This document shows positions 7,590 through 16,475 of a stretch of 27,536 nucleotides of DNA, one piece after another. The notes beneath the pieces were generated by a model. It had not been told where the DNA came from, did no database searches, and saw nothing but the letters and a program-made list of their open reading frames with translations. Numbering within the stretch: position 1 is the first letter of the stretch; each line of letters starts with the position of its first letter. Source of the DNA: JAQYVZ01 sp035269105 (GTDB lineage: Bacteria > Desulfobacterota > Desulfuromonadia > Desulfuromonadales > BM103). Made by a program: the position numbers and the translations under genes. The stretch spans positions 1-27,536 of the forward strand of contig DATFJP010000305.1 in NCBI GenBank assembly GCA_035269105.1. The letters run 5' to 3'.

Positions 7590-10370
7590 TCAATTCCCCT
7601 GGAGAGCCTGTGCGCAACGGCCGCAGATTTCCGGGTGGTCGGCATCGGCGCCGAGAGTCGTCGCATAGTTCCAGCAGCGGCTGCATTTCTCCCCGGCAGC
7701 CTTGTCGACTTTGATTTTCAGGCCGGGCAGTTTCTCGCCGGGCTGGCCTGCGGTCGGCTCAGTGCTGACATCGACCTGCGACACGATGAACAGGGGGGCC
7801 AGTTCGTCCGCCTTCTCTTCGAGCAGGTTTCGCAGATCCCCTTCGGCAGACAGTTCGACGCGGGCATCCAGAGAATGGCCGATCCGTTTTTCGGCACGGG
7901 CCTGCTCGAGCACCTTGGCGACATCGCTGCGCAGGGCCAGCAGCCTCTCGTAGCGGGCTTCCAGGTCCGGATCCACCAGGCTTTTTTCGAAGGTCGGGAA
8001 GAGCGCCAGATGCACGCTGGGTTCACGCTTGCCCGGCAGAAAACCCCAGATCTCTTCGGCGGTAAACGACAGCACGGGCGCCATCATCCGGGTCAGGGCG
8101 TCGAGGATGCGGTACATGGCGGTCTGGGCGCTGCGCCGGGCGCGGCTGCGGGTCGGCGAGGTGTAGAGACGGTCCTTCAGCACGTCCAGGTAGAAGGAAC
8201 TCATGTCGACCGCGCAGAAGTTGTGGACGGCGTGATACAGGACGTGGAACTCATAGGCGTCGTAGGCCTTGAGGACCCGCTGTCCCAGGCTCTCCAGACG
8301 TGACAGGGCCCAGCGGTCGATTTCCAGTAGGTCGCCGTCCGCCAGCTGGTCCGTCTCGGGCGCGAAATCGTGAATATTGCCGAGGATATAGCGCGCGGTG
8401 TTGCGGATGCGTCGGTAGGCTTCGGAAACCTGTTTGAGGATCTGCTCGCCGACGCGGGTGTCGTTGCGATAATCCTGGGTGGCGACCCAGAGACGCAGAA
8501 TTTCGGCGCCGTACTGCTTGATGACCTTCTCCGGCGCGACCACGTTGCCGACCGACTTGGACATGGGCCGGCCTTTCTCGTCGAGCACGAAACCATGGGT
8601 CAGAACCGCCCGGTAGGGGGCGGTGTCGCGGGTGCCGACCGCCGCCAGCAGGCTGGAATGGAACCAGCCGCGATGCTGGTCGCTGCCTTCCAGATACATG
8701 TCGGCAGGGGTCTGCAGTTGTGGGAGCTGTTCCAGGACCGCTGCGTGGGAGACCCCGGAGTCGAACCAGACGTCGAGGATGTCGGTTTCCTTGCGAAAAG
8801 CGGTTGCCCGGCAATGGGGGCAGCTGGTGCCGGAGGGCAGAAGGTCGGCCGCCTCCTTTTCGAACCACAGATCGCTGCCGGTGGTCTCGAACAGGTCGGC
8901 GACATGGTGCATGACTTTGCCGTCGGCGAGGGCTTCGCCGCAACTTTCGCAATAGAAAACGGTGATCGGCACCCCCCAGCTGCGTTGACGGCTGATGCAC
9001 CAGTCGGGACGATTCTCGATCATGTTGTAGATACGTTCCCGCCCCCAGTGCGGAATCCACTGCACGTCGTTGATGTGGTCCAGGGCCTTGGTGCGCAGGT
9101 CGTTGGCCGCCATCGAAATGAACCACTGCTCGGTGGCCCGGAAAATGATCGGCTTCTTGCATCGCCAGCAGTGCGGGTAACTGTGTCCGACCTTGCTTTC
9201 CTGCAGCAGGTTGCCCCGCTCCCGGAGGACGGCAGTGACCCTGGCATTGGCCTCCCGGACCGGCAGGCCGCCGAACAATTCGAGGTCTTCCCGGTAGCGG
9301 CCGTAATCGTCAACCGGATTGTAGATTTCCAGATCGTACTTAAGACCGGTCAGATAGTCGTCCTGGCCGTGGCCGGGGGCGGTGTGCACGCAGCCGGTGC
9401 CGGCTTCGAGGGTGACGTACTCGCCGAGCACCAGCAGCGACGAGCGCTCGTAGAAAGGGTGATGACAGACTCGCTTTTCGAAGGCGCCGGCCTGGAAGTT
9501 CTTCAGGAGGCGATAGTCCTCGATGCCGAGTGCCGCCATGACCTGTTCATAAAGTCCTTCGGCCATGATCAGGACTTCGCCGCCGGTTTCCACCGCCACA
9601 TAGGGCAGTTCCGGGTGCAGGCAGACTGCCAGGTTGGCCGGGATGGTCCAGGGTGTGGTCGTCCAGATGACGAAGGAAAGCGGCCGGCCGGCAAGCTCTT
9701 CAAAGCCTTCCGGAAGCTCGTCAGCATAAGGAAATTTGACATAAATGGACGGCGAGGTGTGGTCGGCATATTCGACTTCCGCTTCGGCCAGGGCGGTCAC
9801 GCAGGAGGCACACCAGTGTACCGGCTTCTTGCCCTTGTAGAGGCCCCCGCGCTCGGCGAAACGTGCCAGTTCCCGGGCGGTGGCGGCTTCGTAGGCCGGG
9901 TGCATGGTCAGATAAGGATGCTCCCAGTCGCCGAAAATGCCCAGCCGGCGAAATTCCTCGCTTTGCACCCCGACCCATTGATCAGCATAGCTGCGGCAGG
10001 TTTTGCGGACCTGGGCCTTGGTCATCTCGCGCTTCCTGTTGCCGAGCTGCTGGTCGACTTTCAGTTCGATCGGCAGGCCGTGGCAGTCCCAGCCGGGGAC
10101 GTAGGGCGCATAATATCCCTGCATGCGCTTGCTCTTGACCACGATGTCCTTGAGAATCTTGTTCAGGGCATGGCCGATGTGGATATTGCCGTTGGCATAG
10201 GGAGGACCATCATGGAGGGTGAAATTGGGCTTTGCGGCGTCAGGTTCGCTGACCCGGCGGTCCAGTTCCATGTCCTGCCAGTGCTGAAGAATTTCCGGTT
10301 CGCGCTTCGGCAGGTTGCCGCGCATCGGGAAATCGGTTCGGGGGAGGTTGAGGGTATCCTTGTAGTCCAT
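7590..10370 (-). CDS. ileS: Isoleucyl-tRNA synthetase
   Basis: Class I aminoacyl-tRNA synthetase that charges tRNA-Ile with isoleucine in the cytoplasm. At 926 residues it has the usual bacterial length. Visible motifs are HIGH at 64-67 within GNIHIGHALNKILKD, the editing (CP1) region in between, WCISRQRSWGVP, PMSKS (602-606, the KMSKS loop), and the C-terminal zinc site made by C896, C899, C916 and C919. GGAGCAGGA lies just upstream of the ATG at 10370. The leader is short, so a T-box riboswitch is not expected and none was seen. It precedes lspA and has its own candidate promoter. Confidence 0.98.
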   Translation of the reverse strand: MDYKDTLNLPRTDFPMRGNLPKREPEILQHWQDMELDRRVSEPDAAKPNFTLHDGPPYANGNIHIGHALNKILKDIVVKSKRMQGYYAPYVPGWDCHGLPIELKVDQQLGNRKREMTKAQVRKTCRSYADQWVGVQSEEFRRLGIFGDWEHPYLTMHPAYEAATARELARFAERGGLYKGKKPVHWCASCVTALAEAEVEYADHTSPSIYVKFPYADELPEGFEELAGRPLSFVIWTTTPWTIPANLAVCLHPELPYVAVETGGEVLIMAEGLYEQVMAALGIEDYRLLKNFQAGAFEKRVCHHPFYERSSLLVLGEYVTLEAGTGCVHTAPGHGQDDYLTGLKYDLEIYNPVDDYGRYREDLELFGGLPVREANARVTAVLRERGNLLQESKVGHSYPHCWRCKKPIIFRATEQWFISMAANDLRTKALDHINDVQWIPHWGRERIYNMIENRPDWCISRQRSWGVPITVFYCESCGEALADGKVMHHVADLFETTGSDLWFEKEAADLLPSGTSCPHCRATAFRKETDILDVWFDSGVSHAAVLEQLPQLQTPADMYLEGSDQHRGWFHSSLLAAVGTRDTAPYRAVLTHGFVLDEKGRPMSKSVGNVVAPEKVIKQYGAEILRLWVATQDYRNDTRVGEQILKQVSEAYRRIRNTARYILGNIHDFAPETDQLADGDLLEIDRWALSRLESLGQRVLKAYDAYEFHVLYHAVHNFCAVDMSSFYLDVLKDRLYTSPTRSRARRSAQTAMYRILDALTRMMAPVLSFTAEEIWGFLPGKREPSVHLALFPTFEKSLVDPDLEARYERLLALRSDVAKVLEQARAEKRIGHSLDARVELSAEGDLRNLLEEKADELAPLFIVSQVDVSTEPTAGQPGEKLPGLKIKVDKAAGEKCSRCWNYATTLGADADHPEICGRCAQALQGN

Positions 10371-10406
10371 GGTCCTGCTCCGGGGGGTTGAAGAATTGAA
10401 TTCCGT

Positions 10407-10434
10407 AACCTATCAGAACCGCAGAAGAAGTCAA
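10407..10434 (-). promoter_or_regulatory. Candidate promoter of ileS
   Basis: TTGACT (10434-10429) and a poor -10 TAGGTT (10412-10407) lie 16 bases apart on the minus strand, with TGA before the -10 resembling an extended -10. It sits directly after the glycosylase stop and about 37 bases before the ileS start. Confidence 0.38.
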
Positions 10435-10436
10435 GA

Positions 10437-11138
10437 TTAAAGGCCGGGAGGCGGAACGCGGGACACGGTTTGCCCATGCGGGCAAACCGCCAGCAGTGGA
10501 CAGGCCTGGCAGTCGGGACGCCGCTTCCGGCAGTAGGTTTTGGCATGTTGGACGATCAGCGCATGGAACTCGTTGAAAAGGGATGCGTCTTTCGGCAGGT
10601 TGCGCATGAACAGCAAGCGGACAGCCTGGTAGGATTCATCGCCTAGCAGAATTTGCAGACGGCTGAAGATGCGATAGGTATAGGCATCAACGACGAAAGT
10701 CGGCCGGCCGGCGGCATACAGAAGGATGGAGTCGGCGGTTTCCGGACCGATGCCTTTCAGGGCGAGCAGTCGGCGGCGAGCGGTCTCCAGGGGGCCGGTG
10801 CAGAGGCGGATCAGGTCGCCGTTCCATTCCCGCAGCAGATAAGTCGTCAGCTCTTCGAGATAACGACTTTTCTGCCGGAAAAAACCGGCTGGCCTGATCA
10901 ACTCTTCGAGCCGGTTGCGACTCAGGCCGGCCAGGGCATCGGGCGAAAGGTCGACCGCTCCTTTGAGATTGGCAATCGCCTGTTCAACGTTTCTCCAGGC
11001 GGTGTTCTGAGTCAGGATGGCGCCGACCGCGACTTCGAAGGCGCTGTCTGCCGGCCACCATCGGCGAGGTCCGAAATGTTCGTGCAGCGCGTTGAAGACA
11101 GCGAGCAGGCGGGTGCCTGCTTCGGTCGTGGACGACAT
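10437..11138 (-). CDS. Endonuclease III-like DNA glycosylase (HhH-GPD, 4Fe-4S)
   Basis: Base-excision repair glycosylase of the endonuclease III superfamily, 233 residues. The helix-hairpin-helix is LKGIGPETADSI starting at 127, the catalytic aspartate is D151 (in VVDAYTYRI), and a 4Fe-4S cluster is bound by C203-x6-C210-x2-C213-x5-C219. The lysine that gives E. coli Nth its lyase activity (GRKTA) is replaced by glutamate (E133), so this should be a monofunctional glycosylase rather than an AP lyase; the pattern recalls the 3-methyladenine glycosylase MagIII. The ATG at 11138 shares a base with the kinase stop (TGATG), so translation is coupled. Damage specificity is unknown. Confidence 0.9.
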   Translation of the reverse strand: MSSTTEAGTRLLAVFNALHEHFGPRRWWPADSAFEVAVGAILTQNTAWRNVEQAIANLKGAVDLSPDALAGLSRNRLEELIRPAGFFRQKSRYLEELTTYLLREWNGDLIRLCTGPLETARRRLLALKGIGPETADSILLYAAGRPTFVVDAYTYRIFSRLQILLGDESYQAVRLLFMRNLPKDASLFNEFHALIVQHAKTYCRKRRPDCQACPLLAVCPHGQTVSRVPPPGL

Positions 11139-12646
11139 CAGGGCAGGATGGCCGTTTCAGTCAGGGCAACCGGTTGATGGGGCAGGCCGAGACAGAAGGT
11201 CGCGCCGCCGCCGGGGGTGCCTTCGACCCAGGCCTGACCGCGGCAGCGCATGGCTACCTTGCGGACGATCGCCAGGCCAACCCCGGTACCTCGGCTGCCT
11301 TTGGCTGCCAGGCCTCGGGAAAAAATCTCGAAAACCGACTCCCGCTCTTCCGGAGCGATGCCCGGACCATGGTCTCGAACATAGTAAACCAGCCGGGTCT
11401 GTTCCTTGCGGCAGCCGATTTCGATCGGCTGCCCGGCCGGCCCTGCGTACTTGATGGCATTGGCGATCAGGTTGACGAAAACCTGGTAAATCATGGCTTG
11501 CGGGACCCAGGTCGCCGGCAGGTCCGGAGCGACCCGGATCTGAGTATCCGGAAGCTCCGGTTCCAAAATGTGCTCGCGGGTAATCTCCTCGATGATGCGG
11601 CTCACCTGGGTCGGCTTTGCCGAAGCTTCGATACGGCCGACCTGGGCCAGGTCCAGCAGGTCGTTGAGCAGGGCGACGGCCCGCTCGCTCTGGCGCTCGA
11701 CTTCGCCGAGAACGCTATGCACCTCAGGGTCGAGAACATCGCCATATTCGGTGCGCAAAAAGTCCATGTAGGTGATCACCGGCGAGAGAATCCCCCGCAG
11801 GTCATGGGAAATGGAACTGGCGAAAGCATCGAGTTCGAGATTGGCCTCGGTCAGTTCCTGCTCGGCTTGTTTGCGCTGAGTGATGTCACGGCAGACGGCC
11901 AATTTCACCGGCCGGCCGTTTTCCCCCGGCAGACAGGAGTGGATGATTTCGTAGGTCCGGTTCAAGCGCTGGAAAGAACGTTCCTGCCGGGCGGTTCCCT
12001 GCTGGAATACCTCGGGCATCAGGCAGTCGGGACAGGGTGTTCTCAGCTTATGAAGCGCCAGATGGCAGGGTTCGCCGATACGGTCGCCGAAAAAAGCCAT
12101 CATGGCCTGGTTCATGAACGCCAGCCGATAGTCCCGCAGGGTGATATAGGCGAAATCGTCCATGTTGTCGAGCACGGACCGAAAACGGGCTTCGCTCTTT
12201 TCCAGTTCCGCTGTGCGCACTTTTACTTGTTTTTCAAGGCTAAAAGTGTTGTTGCGCAGATTCCTTTCCAATTGCCGCAGGCGAGTGATGTCATGAAAGG
12301 ATTCGATGCCGCCGATGGCGTTGCCATCGGCATCGTATAGCATCTCGACGTTTTTCATGATGGTAATGCGTTTGCCGTCCCTGGTCGCGATAGAGCAGGG
12401 GACGCCGACGATCGGTTTTGGTGTATCCGGATCCAGCAGACCGCAGCGCCTGCCGCAGGGGATGCCTTTCAAAAATGAACAATGCTTGCCGAGCATCTCT
12501 TCGGCCGGGTAGCCGGTGATGCGCTCGGCAGCCGGATTCCAGTAAGCGATGCGCAGTTCCATGTCGACGACGAAAAGGCCGCTGGGGATGGTCCCGAGAG
12601 CCTGTTCGAGCTGCAGATGATGTTTGAGAAGCGGATTATTCAGCAT
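11138..12646 (-). CDS. PAS-PAS sensor histidine kinase with cysteine-patterned PAS domains
   Basis: Cytoplasmic two-component kinase of 502 residues from ATG 12646 (a TTG at 12661 is an alternative; neither has a strong ribosome-binding site). Order of domains: PAS1 (about 10-120), a coiled coil (about 122-155), PAS2 (about 156-258), HisKA with phospho-accepting H281 in SISHDLRG, and HATPase_c with N-box NLIANAIKYA (392-401), G1 DHGPGIAP (from 425) and G2 GTGVGLAIV (from 453). No transmembrane helix is present. PAS1 has C56, C64 and C68 (C-x7-C-x3-C); PAS2 has C194 and the pair C205/C208 in TPCPDC, which could bind a metal or iron-sulfur cluster or sense redox state. No response regulator is adjacent, so it is an orphan here. 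It is coupled to the glycosylase gene that follows. Confidence 0.93.
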   Translation of the reverse strand: MLNNPLLKHHLQLEQALGTIPSGLFVVDMELRIAYWNPAAERITGYPAEEMLGKHCSFLKGIPCGRRCGLLDPDTPKPIVGVPCSIATRDGKRITIMKNVEMLYDADGNAIGGIESFHDITRLRQLERNLRNNTFSLEKQVKVRTAELEKSEARFRSVLDNMDDFAYITLRDYRLAFMNQAMMAFFGDRIGEPCHLALHKLRTPCPDCLMPEVFQQGTARQERSFQRLNRTYEIIHSCLPGENGRPVKLAVCRDITQRKQAEQELTEANLELDAFASSISHDLRGILSPVITYMDFLRTEYGDVLDPEVHSVLGEVERQSERAVALLNDLLDLAQVGRIEASAKPTQVSRIIEEITREHILEPELPDTQIRVAPDLPATWVPQAMIYQVFVNLIANAIKYAGPAGQPIEIGCRKEQTRLVYYVRDHGPGIAPEERESVFEIFSRGLAAKGSRGTGVGLAIVRKVAMRCRGQAWVEGTPGGGATFCLGLPHQPVALTETAILP

Positions 12647-12683
12647 CGGATCACTGGACAATGGGAAGCGGAAAAACCTCTCA

Positions 12684-12712
12684 CATTTAGCAGGTTCGAC
12701 TTTTTAAGCCAA
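12684..12712 (-). promoter_or_regulatory. Candidate promoter of the histidine kinase gene
   Basis: TTGGCT (12712-12707) and TAAATG (12689-12684) are 17 bases apart on the minus strand, between comF and the kinase. Both boxes are only partial matches, and a T-run precedes them. Confidence 0.3.
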
Positions 12713-12725
12713 GAAAAAAACATTT

Positions 12726-13460
12726 TCAGGCCCGACCGAGGACAGCGATGCGAATCCTGCCGGCACCGCCGCGCTTGAGGGCCAGACCGCATTCCCGTGC
12801 GGTTGTCCCGGTGGTCATGACATCATCGATGAGCAGGAGGTCCTCGCCGTGGAGGCCTCCGGTCAGGGCAAAAGCATTGCGCAGGTTCGACCGTCTGGCA
12901 CGGGCATCCAGGTCCTGCTGCGGCAGGGTCGGGCGGATGCGTTCCAGGAGCCGGTTGTCCAAAAGGACCTCCAGTTGTCGGGCCACCGGCTTCGCTAATT
13001 CCAGGGCCTGATTATAGCCTCGCTGCCGCAAGCGGCGGGGATGAAGCGGAACCGGAATGACACGTTTTGGCTGGAAGTCTTCAGAAACCTTTTTCAAACT
13101 GTCCATCAGCAGATGGCTCAGAGAAGCCGCCAGGGCCGGATCGTCACGATATTTGAAGGTGTGGATGGCTTTTTTCAAGGAGTTCTGGTAGCGGCCGACC
13201 GTATGGACTTTTTCGAAAGGCGGCGGCATGCGCAGGCAGACCTCGCAATAATGAGGACTGACTGCCAGGGTCGCGTGCGGTTGCGAGCAGCGGGGGCAGC
13301 AGGCCGGACCGCAGTCGATGATCCCGCGCCGGCAGGCCTCGCAAATTGATGTCTGGTCGGTACCCGGTTTTAACAAACGTCCGCACCAGGGACAGGCCGC
13401 AGGCAGGAGGGTGTCGAGAAAGGTACCGAGGTCGCGCCGCAGTAATTGCAGTAAAGCCAT
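12726..13460 (-). CDS. comF: ComF-family phosphoribosyltransferase-like protein
   Basis: ComF proteins are linked to DNA uptake in competent bacteria, and many non-competent bacteria carry them with unclear role. The 244-residue product has an N-terminal double zinc-finger region with cysteines at 23, 26, 40, 43, 54/55, 58, 72 and 75, then a type I phosphoribosyltransferase domain. That domain shows VIPVPLHPRRLRQRGYNQA in the middle and the PRPP-binding loop LLLIDDVMTTGTT at 208-220. A strong GGAGGGGGGA precedes the ATG at 13460. It follows gpmI by 42 bases and is likely the last gene of the dksA-like - lapAB - gpmI - comF set. Confidence 0.93.
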   Translation of the reverse strand: MALLQLLRRDLGTFLDTLLPAACPWCGRLLKPGTDQTSICEACRRGIIDCGPACCPRCSQPHATLAVSPHYCEVCLRMPPPFEKVHTVGRYQNSLKKAIHTFKYRDDPALAASLSHLLMDSLKKVSEDFQPKRVIPVPLHPRRLRQRGYNQALELAKPVARQLEVLLDNRLLERIRPTLPQQDLDARARRSNLRNAFALTGGLHGEDLLLIDDVMTTGTTARECGLALKRGGAGRIRIAVLGRA

Positions 13461-13502
13461 TCCCCCCTCCCATGAACGGTCCGTACCTGGTGGTCTGAAT
13501 TT

Positions 13503-15065
13503 TCAGTCTGCTGCGCTTTTATGAATCAGCAGGCTCTGCCCGGTCATTTCCGGAGGCGAGGGCAGGCCGATCAATTCGAGCAGAGTCGGCGCGACATCCG
13601 CCAGAATGCCAGGTTTCAGGGTCATCCCTTCAGCCGGTGGCTCAACCAGAATCAGCGGGACGATATTGGTCGTATGGGCCGTGTGCGGCGAGCCCTCGCC
13701 ATTTGTCATCTGTTCACAGTTGCCATGGTCTGCAGTGATCAGGGCACATCCCCCTGCGGCCCGGATGGCCTCAGCCACCCGGCCGACGCAATGGTCGACG
13801 GTTTCCATGGCGGTTATCGCGGCAGCCAGGACCCCGGTGTGGCCAACCATGTCCGGATTGGCGTAATTGAGGATGATCAGATCATACTTGCGGCTCTCGA
13901 TGCGGCGGACCACTTCATCGGTGACTTCCGGAGCACTCATCTCAGGCTTATGATCGTAGGTCGGAACCTCCTGCGGGGAAGGAATGAGAATTCGGTCCTC
14001 GCCGGTGAATGCCTTTTCCACCCCGCCGTTGAAAAAGAAGGTGACGTGGGCATATTTCTCCGTTTCGGCGATCCGCAGCTGGGTTAAACCTGCGTCGGCG
14101 ATCACTTCGCCGAGGATCTTGTGATGCTCCTCGGGTTGAAAGGCGACCGGCAAGGCGAAGGTTTTATCGTATTCCATCATGCAGACAAAAGCCGACAGGT
14201 CGGGCAATCGGGGCCGTGAAAACCCGGAAAAATCCTTTTGGGTCAGGCTCCTGGTGAGCTGCCGGGCCCGGTCCGAGCGGAAGTTGAAGAAGATCATGCC
14301 GTCGCCGTCTTCGACGCCTTCATAGGTCTTCTCCCCGGTCTGAATGACCCGGGGCTCGACGAATTCGTCAGTCTGCTCCTCGCCATAAGCCGTGGCCATC
14401 GCTTCCTTGCTGCTGGCAACCTGCTTTCCTTCGCCGAGGACGATGGCGCGCCAGGCTCTTTCCGTTCGCTCCCAGCGGTTGTCCCGGTCCATGGCATAGT
14501 AGCGGCCCATGACGGTCGCGACCCGGCCGACGCCGACTTCGCTGAGCTTGTTTTCAAGGACTTCGAGGAAGCCGGCCCCGCTGTCCGGCGGCGTATCGCG
14601 GCCGTCCGTGAACGCATGGATCAGGATCTCGTCCAGGCCGACCTGCTTGGCCATATCGATCAGCGCGTGGAGGTGTTCCTGGTGGGAATGAATGCCGCCG
14701 TTTGAAACCAGGCCCATAAGATGCAGTTTACCGCCAGCCTGCTTGATATGATGCATGGCTTCGCAAAGCGGACCGTTCGCAAAGAAATCGCCGTTCTCAA
14801 TCGCTTTATTGATGCGGAACAGGCCATGAAAGATGATGCGCCCGGCACCCAGATTGAGATGACCGATCTCCGAGTTGCCCATCTGTCCCTCCGGCAGGCC
14901 GACGCTCTCGCCGGAGGTCTTCAAGATCGTCGTCGGGCAGGCCCGGGCCAGCTCGTCCAGCCGGGGGGTCTTTGCCTGGCAGACGGCATTGTTGTCGCAG
15001 TCGGGATTGATGCCCCAGCCGTCCAGGACGACCAGGGCCACCGGTCGTTTGGCTGTCTTGTTCAT
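13503..15065 (-). CDS. gpmI: 2,3-bisphosphoglycerate-independent phosphoglycerate mutase
   Basis: GpmI interconverts 3- and 2-phosphoglycerate in glycolysis and gluconeogenesis through a phosphoserine intermediate, using two manganese ions. The 520-residue length is normal. Visible are VVLDGWG with metal-binding D15, the catalytic serine S65 in GNSEIGHLNLGAGR, the SNGGIHSHQEHL and FTDGRDTPP boxes, NYANPDMVGHTG, and ITADHGNCEQM near the C-terminus, which gives further metal ligands. The ATG at 15065 immediately follows the lapAB stop (TGAATG), so the two are translationally coupled. Confidence 0.97.
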   Translation of the reverse strand: MNKTAKRPVALVVLDGWGINPDCDNNAVCQAKTPRLDELARACPTTILKTSGESVGLPEGQMGNSEIGHLNLGAGRIIFHGLFRINKAIENGDFFANGPLCEAMHHIKQAGGKLHLMGLVSNGGIHSHQEHLHALIDMAKQVGLDEILIHAFTDGRDTPPDSGAGFLEVLENKLSEVGVGRVATVMGRYYAMDRDNRWERTERAWRAIVLGEGKQVASSKEAMATAYGEEQTDEFVEPRVIQTGEKTYEGVEDGDGMIFFNFRSDRARQLTRSLTQKDFSGFSRPRLPDLSAFVCMMEYDKTFALPVAFQPEEHHKILGEVIADAGLTQLRIAETEKYAHVTFFFNGGVEKAFTGEDRILIPSPQEVPTYDHKPEMSAPEVTDEVVRRIESRKYDLIILNYANPDMVGHTGVLAAAITAMETVDHCVGRVAEAIRAAGGCALITADHGNCEQMTNGEGSPHTAHTTNIVPLILVEPPAEGMTLKPGILADVAPTLLELIGLPSPPEMTGQSLLIHKSAAD

Positions 15066-16430
15066 TCAGCGCTCGCCATGATGAATGACCATTTTATCAA
15101 TGTCGAGAGGCTTGGCTTCCAGGATGACCTTGCGGTCGGCCAGCGCAATCGAACCCCAGGCGCCGCAGGAGGGACAGCGGCTGACCCATTCGGGCAATTT
15201 GGTTCCACAGGGCTCGCAGACGTAGTTGAGCCGCAGCCGCGAGGTGATGCCAAGGGCTTTCTGGTATTCGCTGATCGCTTCATCGGGACGCTTGCGCCGC
15301 CGGTGGGCCTCGGCCAGCAGGAGATGGACCTGGGGGATTTCCAGGCCGGAACTTTCGATGGCCTGGAGTTGCTCCAGAGCTTCATCGACCATTTCCAGGC
15401 GCAGGCACAGCTTGCCGTAAAACAGGCGCAGCACCAGGTCCTCACCGCGTTTCAGGACGGTATCCCGGAAAAAGCCCAACAGGGAGGAGGGGTCTTCCCG
15501 CTCCAGGTAGTAGTCTTCGAGGCGCTCCAGGAAAACGCTTTTGCCCAGTTTGAGATAGCCTTCCTGCCAGGTCTTGACCGCTTCGCTCTCGCGATTCTGG
15601 GCGACGTAGGCATCCCCCAGAGTGACCCGGGCCGGCGTGAATTCCGGCATCTGCCGGATGACATCCTTGAGTTCCGACTTGGCGCTGTCGATATCGTCGT
15701 TCGCAATCGACCTGCCGGCCATTTCGTAGCGCAAAAACAGCAGCTTTTCTTTTTCTTCCTGCATGCGGTTGGCGCCCGGCCCGGTCTTGAGGATTTTGCG
15801 CTGGATCTCCAGAGCTTCCTCCCAGCGCTCCTGATCGATGTAGAGATCACGCAGGTTGCGGAGTGCCTTGCGGTTGTCTTTTTCCAGACGGATCAACTCC
15901 TGGTAGGATTCCATGGCTTCTTCGTCGTTGCCCATTTCTTCCTGAAGCGCGGCGGTCTTGAAGAGGACCTCGCGGCTTTTCGGATCCAGGTCCCGGGCCT
16001 TGCCCAGCATGACCAGGCCTTCGGCGGGATTGCCTTCCTGACTGTACAGGCTGGCCATCGCGATATAGGTTTCGACGTTGCGCGGATCACGGTCCATCGC
16101 CTTCTGCAGCAGCATGCGCGCTTTTTTCAGGTCGCCGGAAAGCAGCCGGCCGACACCTTCACGGTAGACGGCATTGATTTCCCTCTGCTTCTTTTCCTGG
16201 CGATCCCGCCGCCATCGGCCCCAGCGGTAGGTCATCGCTGAGTAGAAGTAGGCGCCGATGCCAAGCGCCAGGCCGAACACGATACAGCCAATCACGACAA
16301 AGGCGACCGGATAGCTCACACTGTGTTCGGTCATCAGGTAGACGGTGACCATGTGGGGGTTGAGCCCCCAGAAGTAGAGGAAAAACAGGATGAGGAAAAT
16401 ACATAACAGCAGAAAAGCCATGAACGTCAT
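15066..16430 (-). CDS. lapB: LapA-LapB fusion: TPR lipopolysaccharide-assembly regulator with zinc ribbon
   Basis: In E. coli LapB (YciM) acts with FtsH to control LpxC turnover and so lipopolysaccharide synthesis, and LapA (YciS) is a small two-helix membrane partner encoded next to it. Here both appear in one 454-residue chain. Residues about 1-80 hold two membrane helices around NPHMVTVYLMTEHSVSYP and a basic exit (RWGRWRRDRQEKK), as in LapA (PF06305). From about 85 to 400 there are TPR repeats starting YREGVGRLLSGDLKKA, as in LapB. The C-terminus has the rubredoxin-like zinc ribbon with C405, C408, C419 and C422 and the LapB-type CPSCGAWGSI. GGAGGA lies 4 bases before the ATG at 16430. 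LapB's separate N-terminal anchor is absent; the second LapA helix takes its place. The gene lies between a dksA-like gene and gpmI. Confidence 0.9.
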   Translation of the reverse strand: MTFMAFLLLCIFLILFFLYFWGLNPHMVTVYLMTEHSVSYPVAFVVIGCIVFGLALGIGAYFYSAMTYRWGRWRRDRQEKKQREINAVYREGVGRLLSGDLKKARMLLQKAMDRDPRNVETYIAMASLYSQEGNPAEGLVMLGKARDLDPKSREVLFKTAALQEEMGNDEEAMESYQELIRLEKDNRKALRNLRDLYIDQERWEEALEIQRKILKTGPGANRMQEEKEKLLFLRYEMAGRSIANDDIDSAKSELKDVIRQMPEFTPARVTLGDAYVAQNRESEAVKTWQEGYLKLGKSVFLERLEDYYLEREDPSSLLGFFRDTVLKRGEDLVLRLFYGKLCLRLEMVDEALEQLQAIESSGLEIPQVHLLLAEAHRRRKRPDEAISEYQKALGITSRLRLNYVCEPCGTKLPEWVSRCPSCGAWGSIALADRKVILEAKPLDIDKMVIHHGER

Positions 16431-16475
16431 GGAGTCCTCCTTGAGACGTGCAGGATGCCCTCGCCGGGCAAACAC

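Noticed and set aside
8370..10391. A 673-residue rightward open frame opposite ileS
   Set aside because: It is antisense to a clear, full-length ileS; long antisense frames are expected in GC-rich genes, and its sequence shows no recognisable domain.
10371..10436. T-box or other riboswitch before ileS
   Set aside because: The gap between the glycosylase stop and ileS is only 66 bases and contains no T-box motif, too short for such a leader.
12710..12726. Terminator after comF (a run of seven T on the minus strand)
   Set aside because: No stable GC stem precedes the T-run.
14721..16241. A 506-residue rightward open frame opposite gpmI and lapAB
   Set aside because: It spans the junction of two well-supported genes on the other strand and has no family-like motifs.
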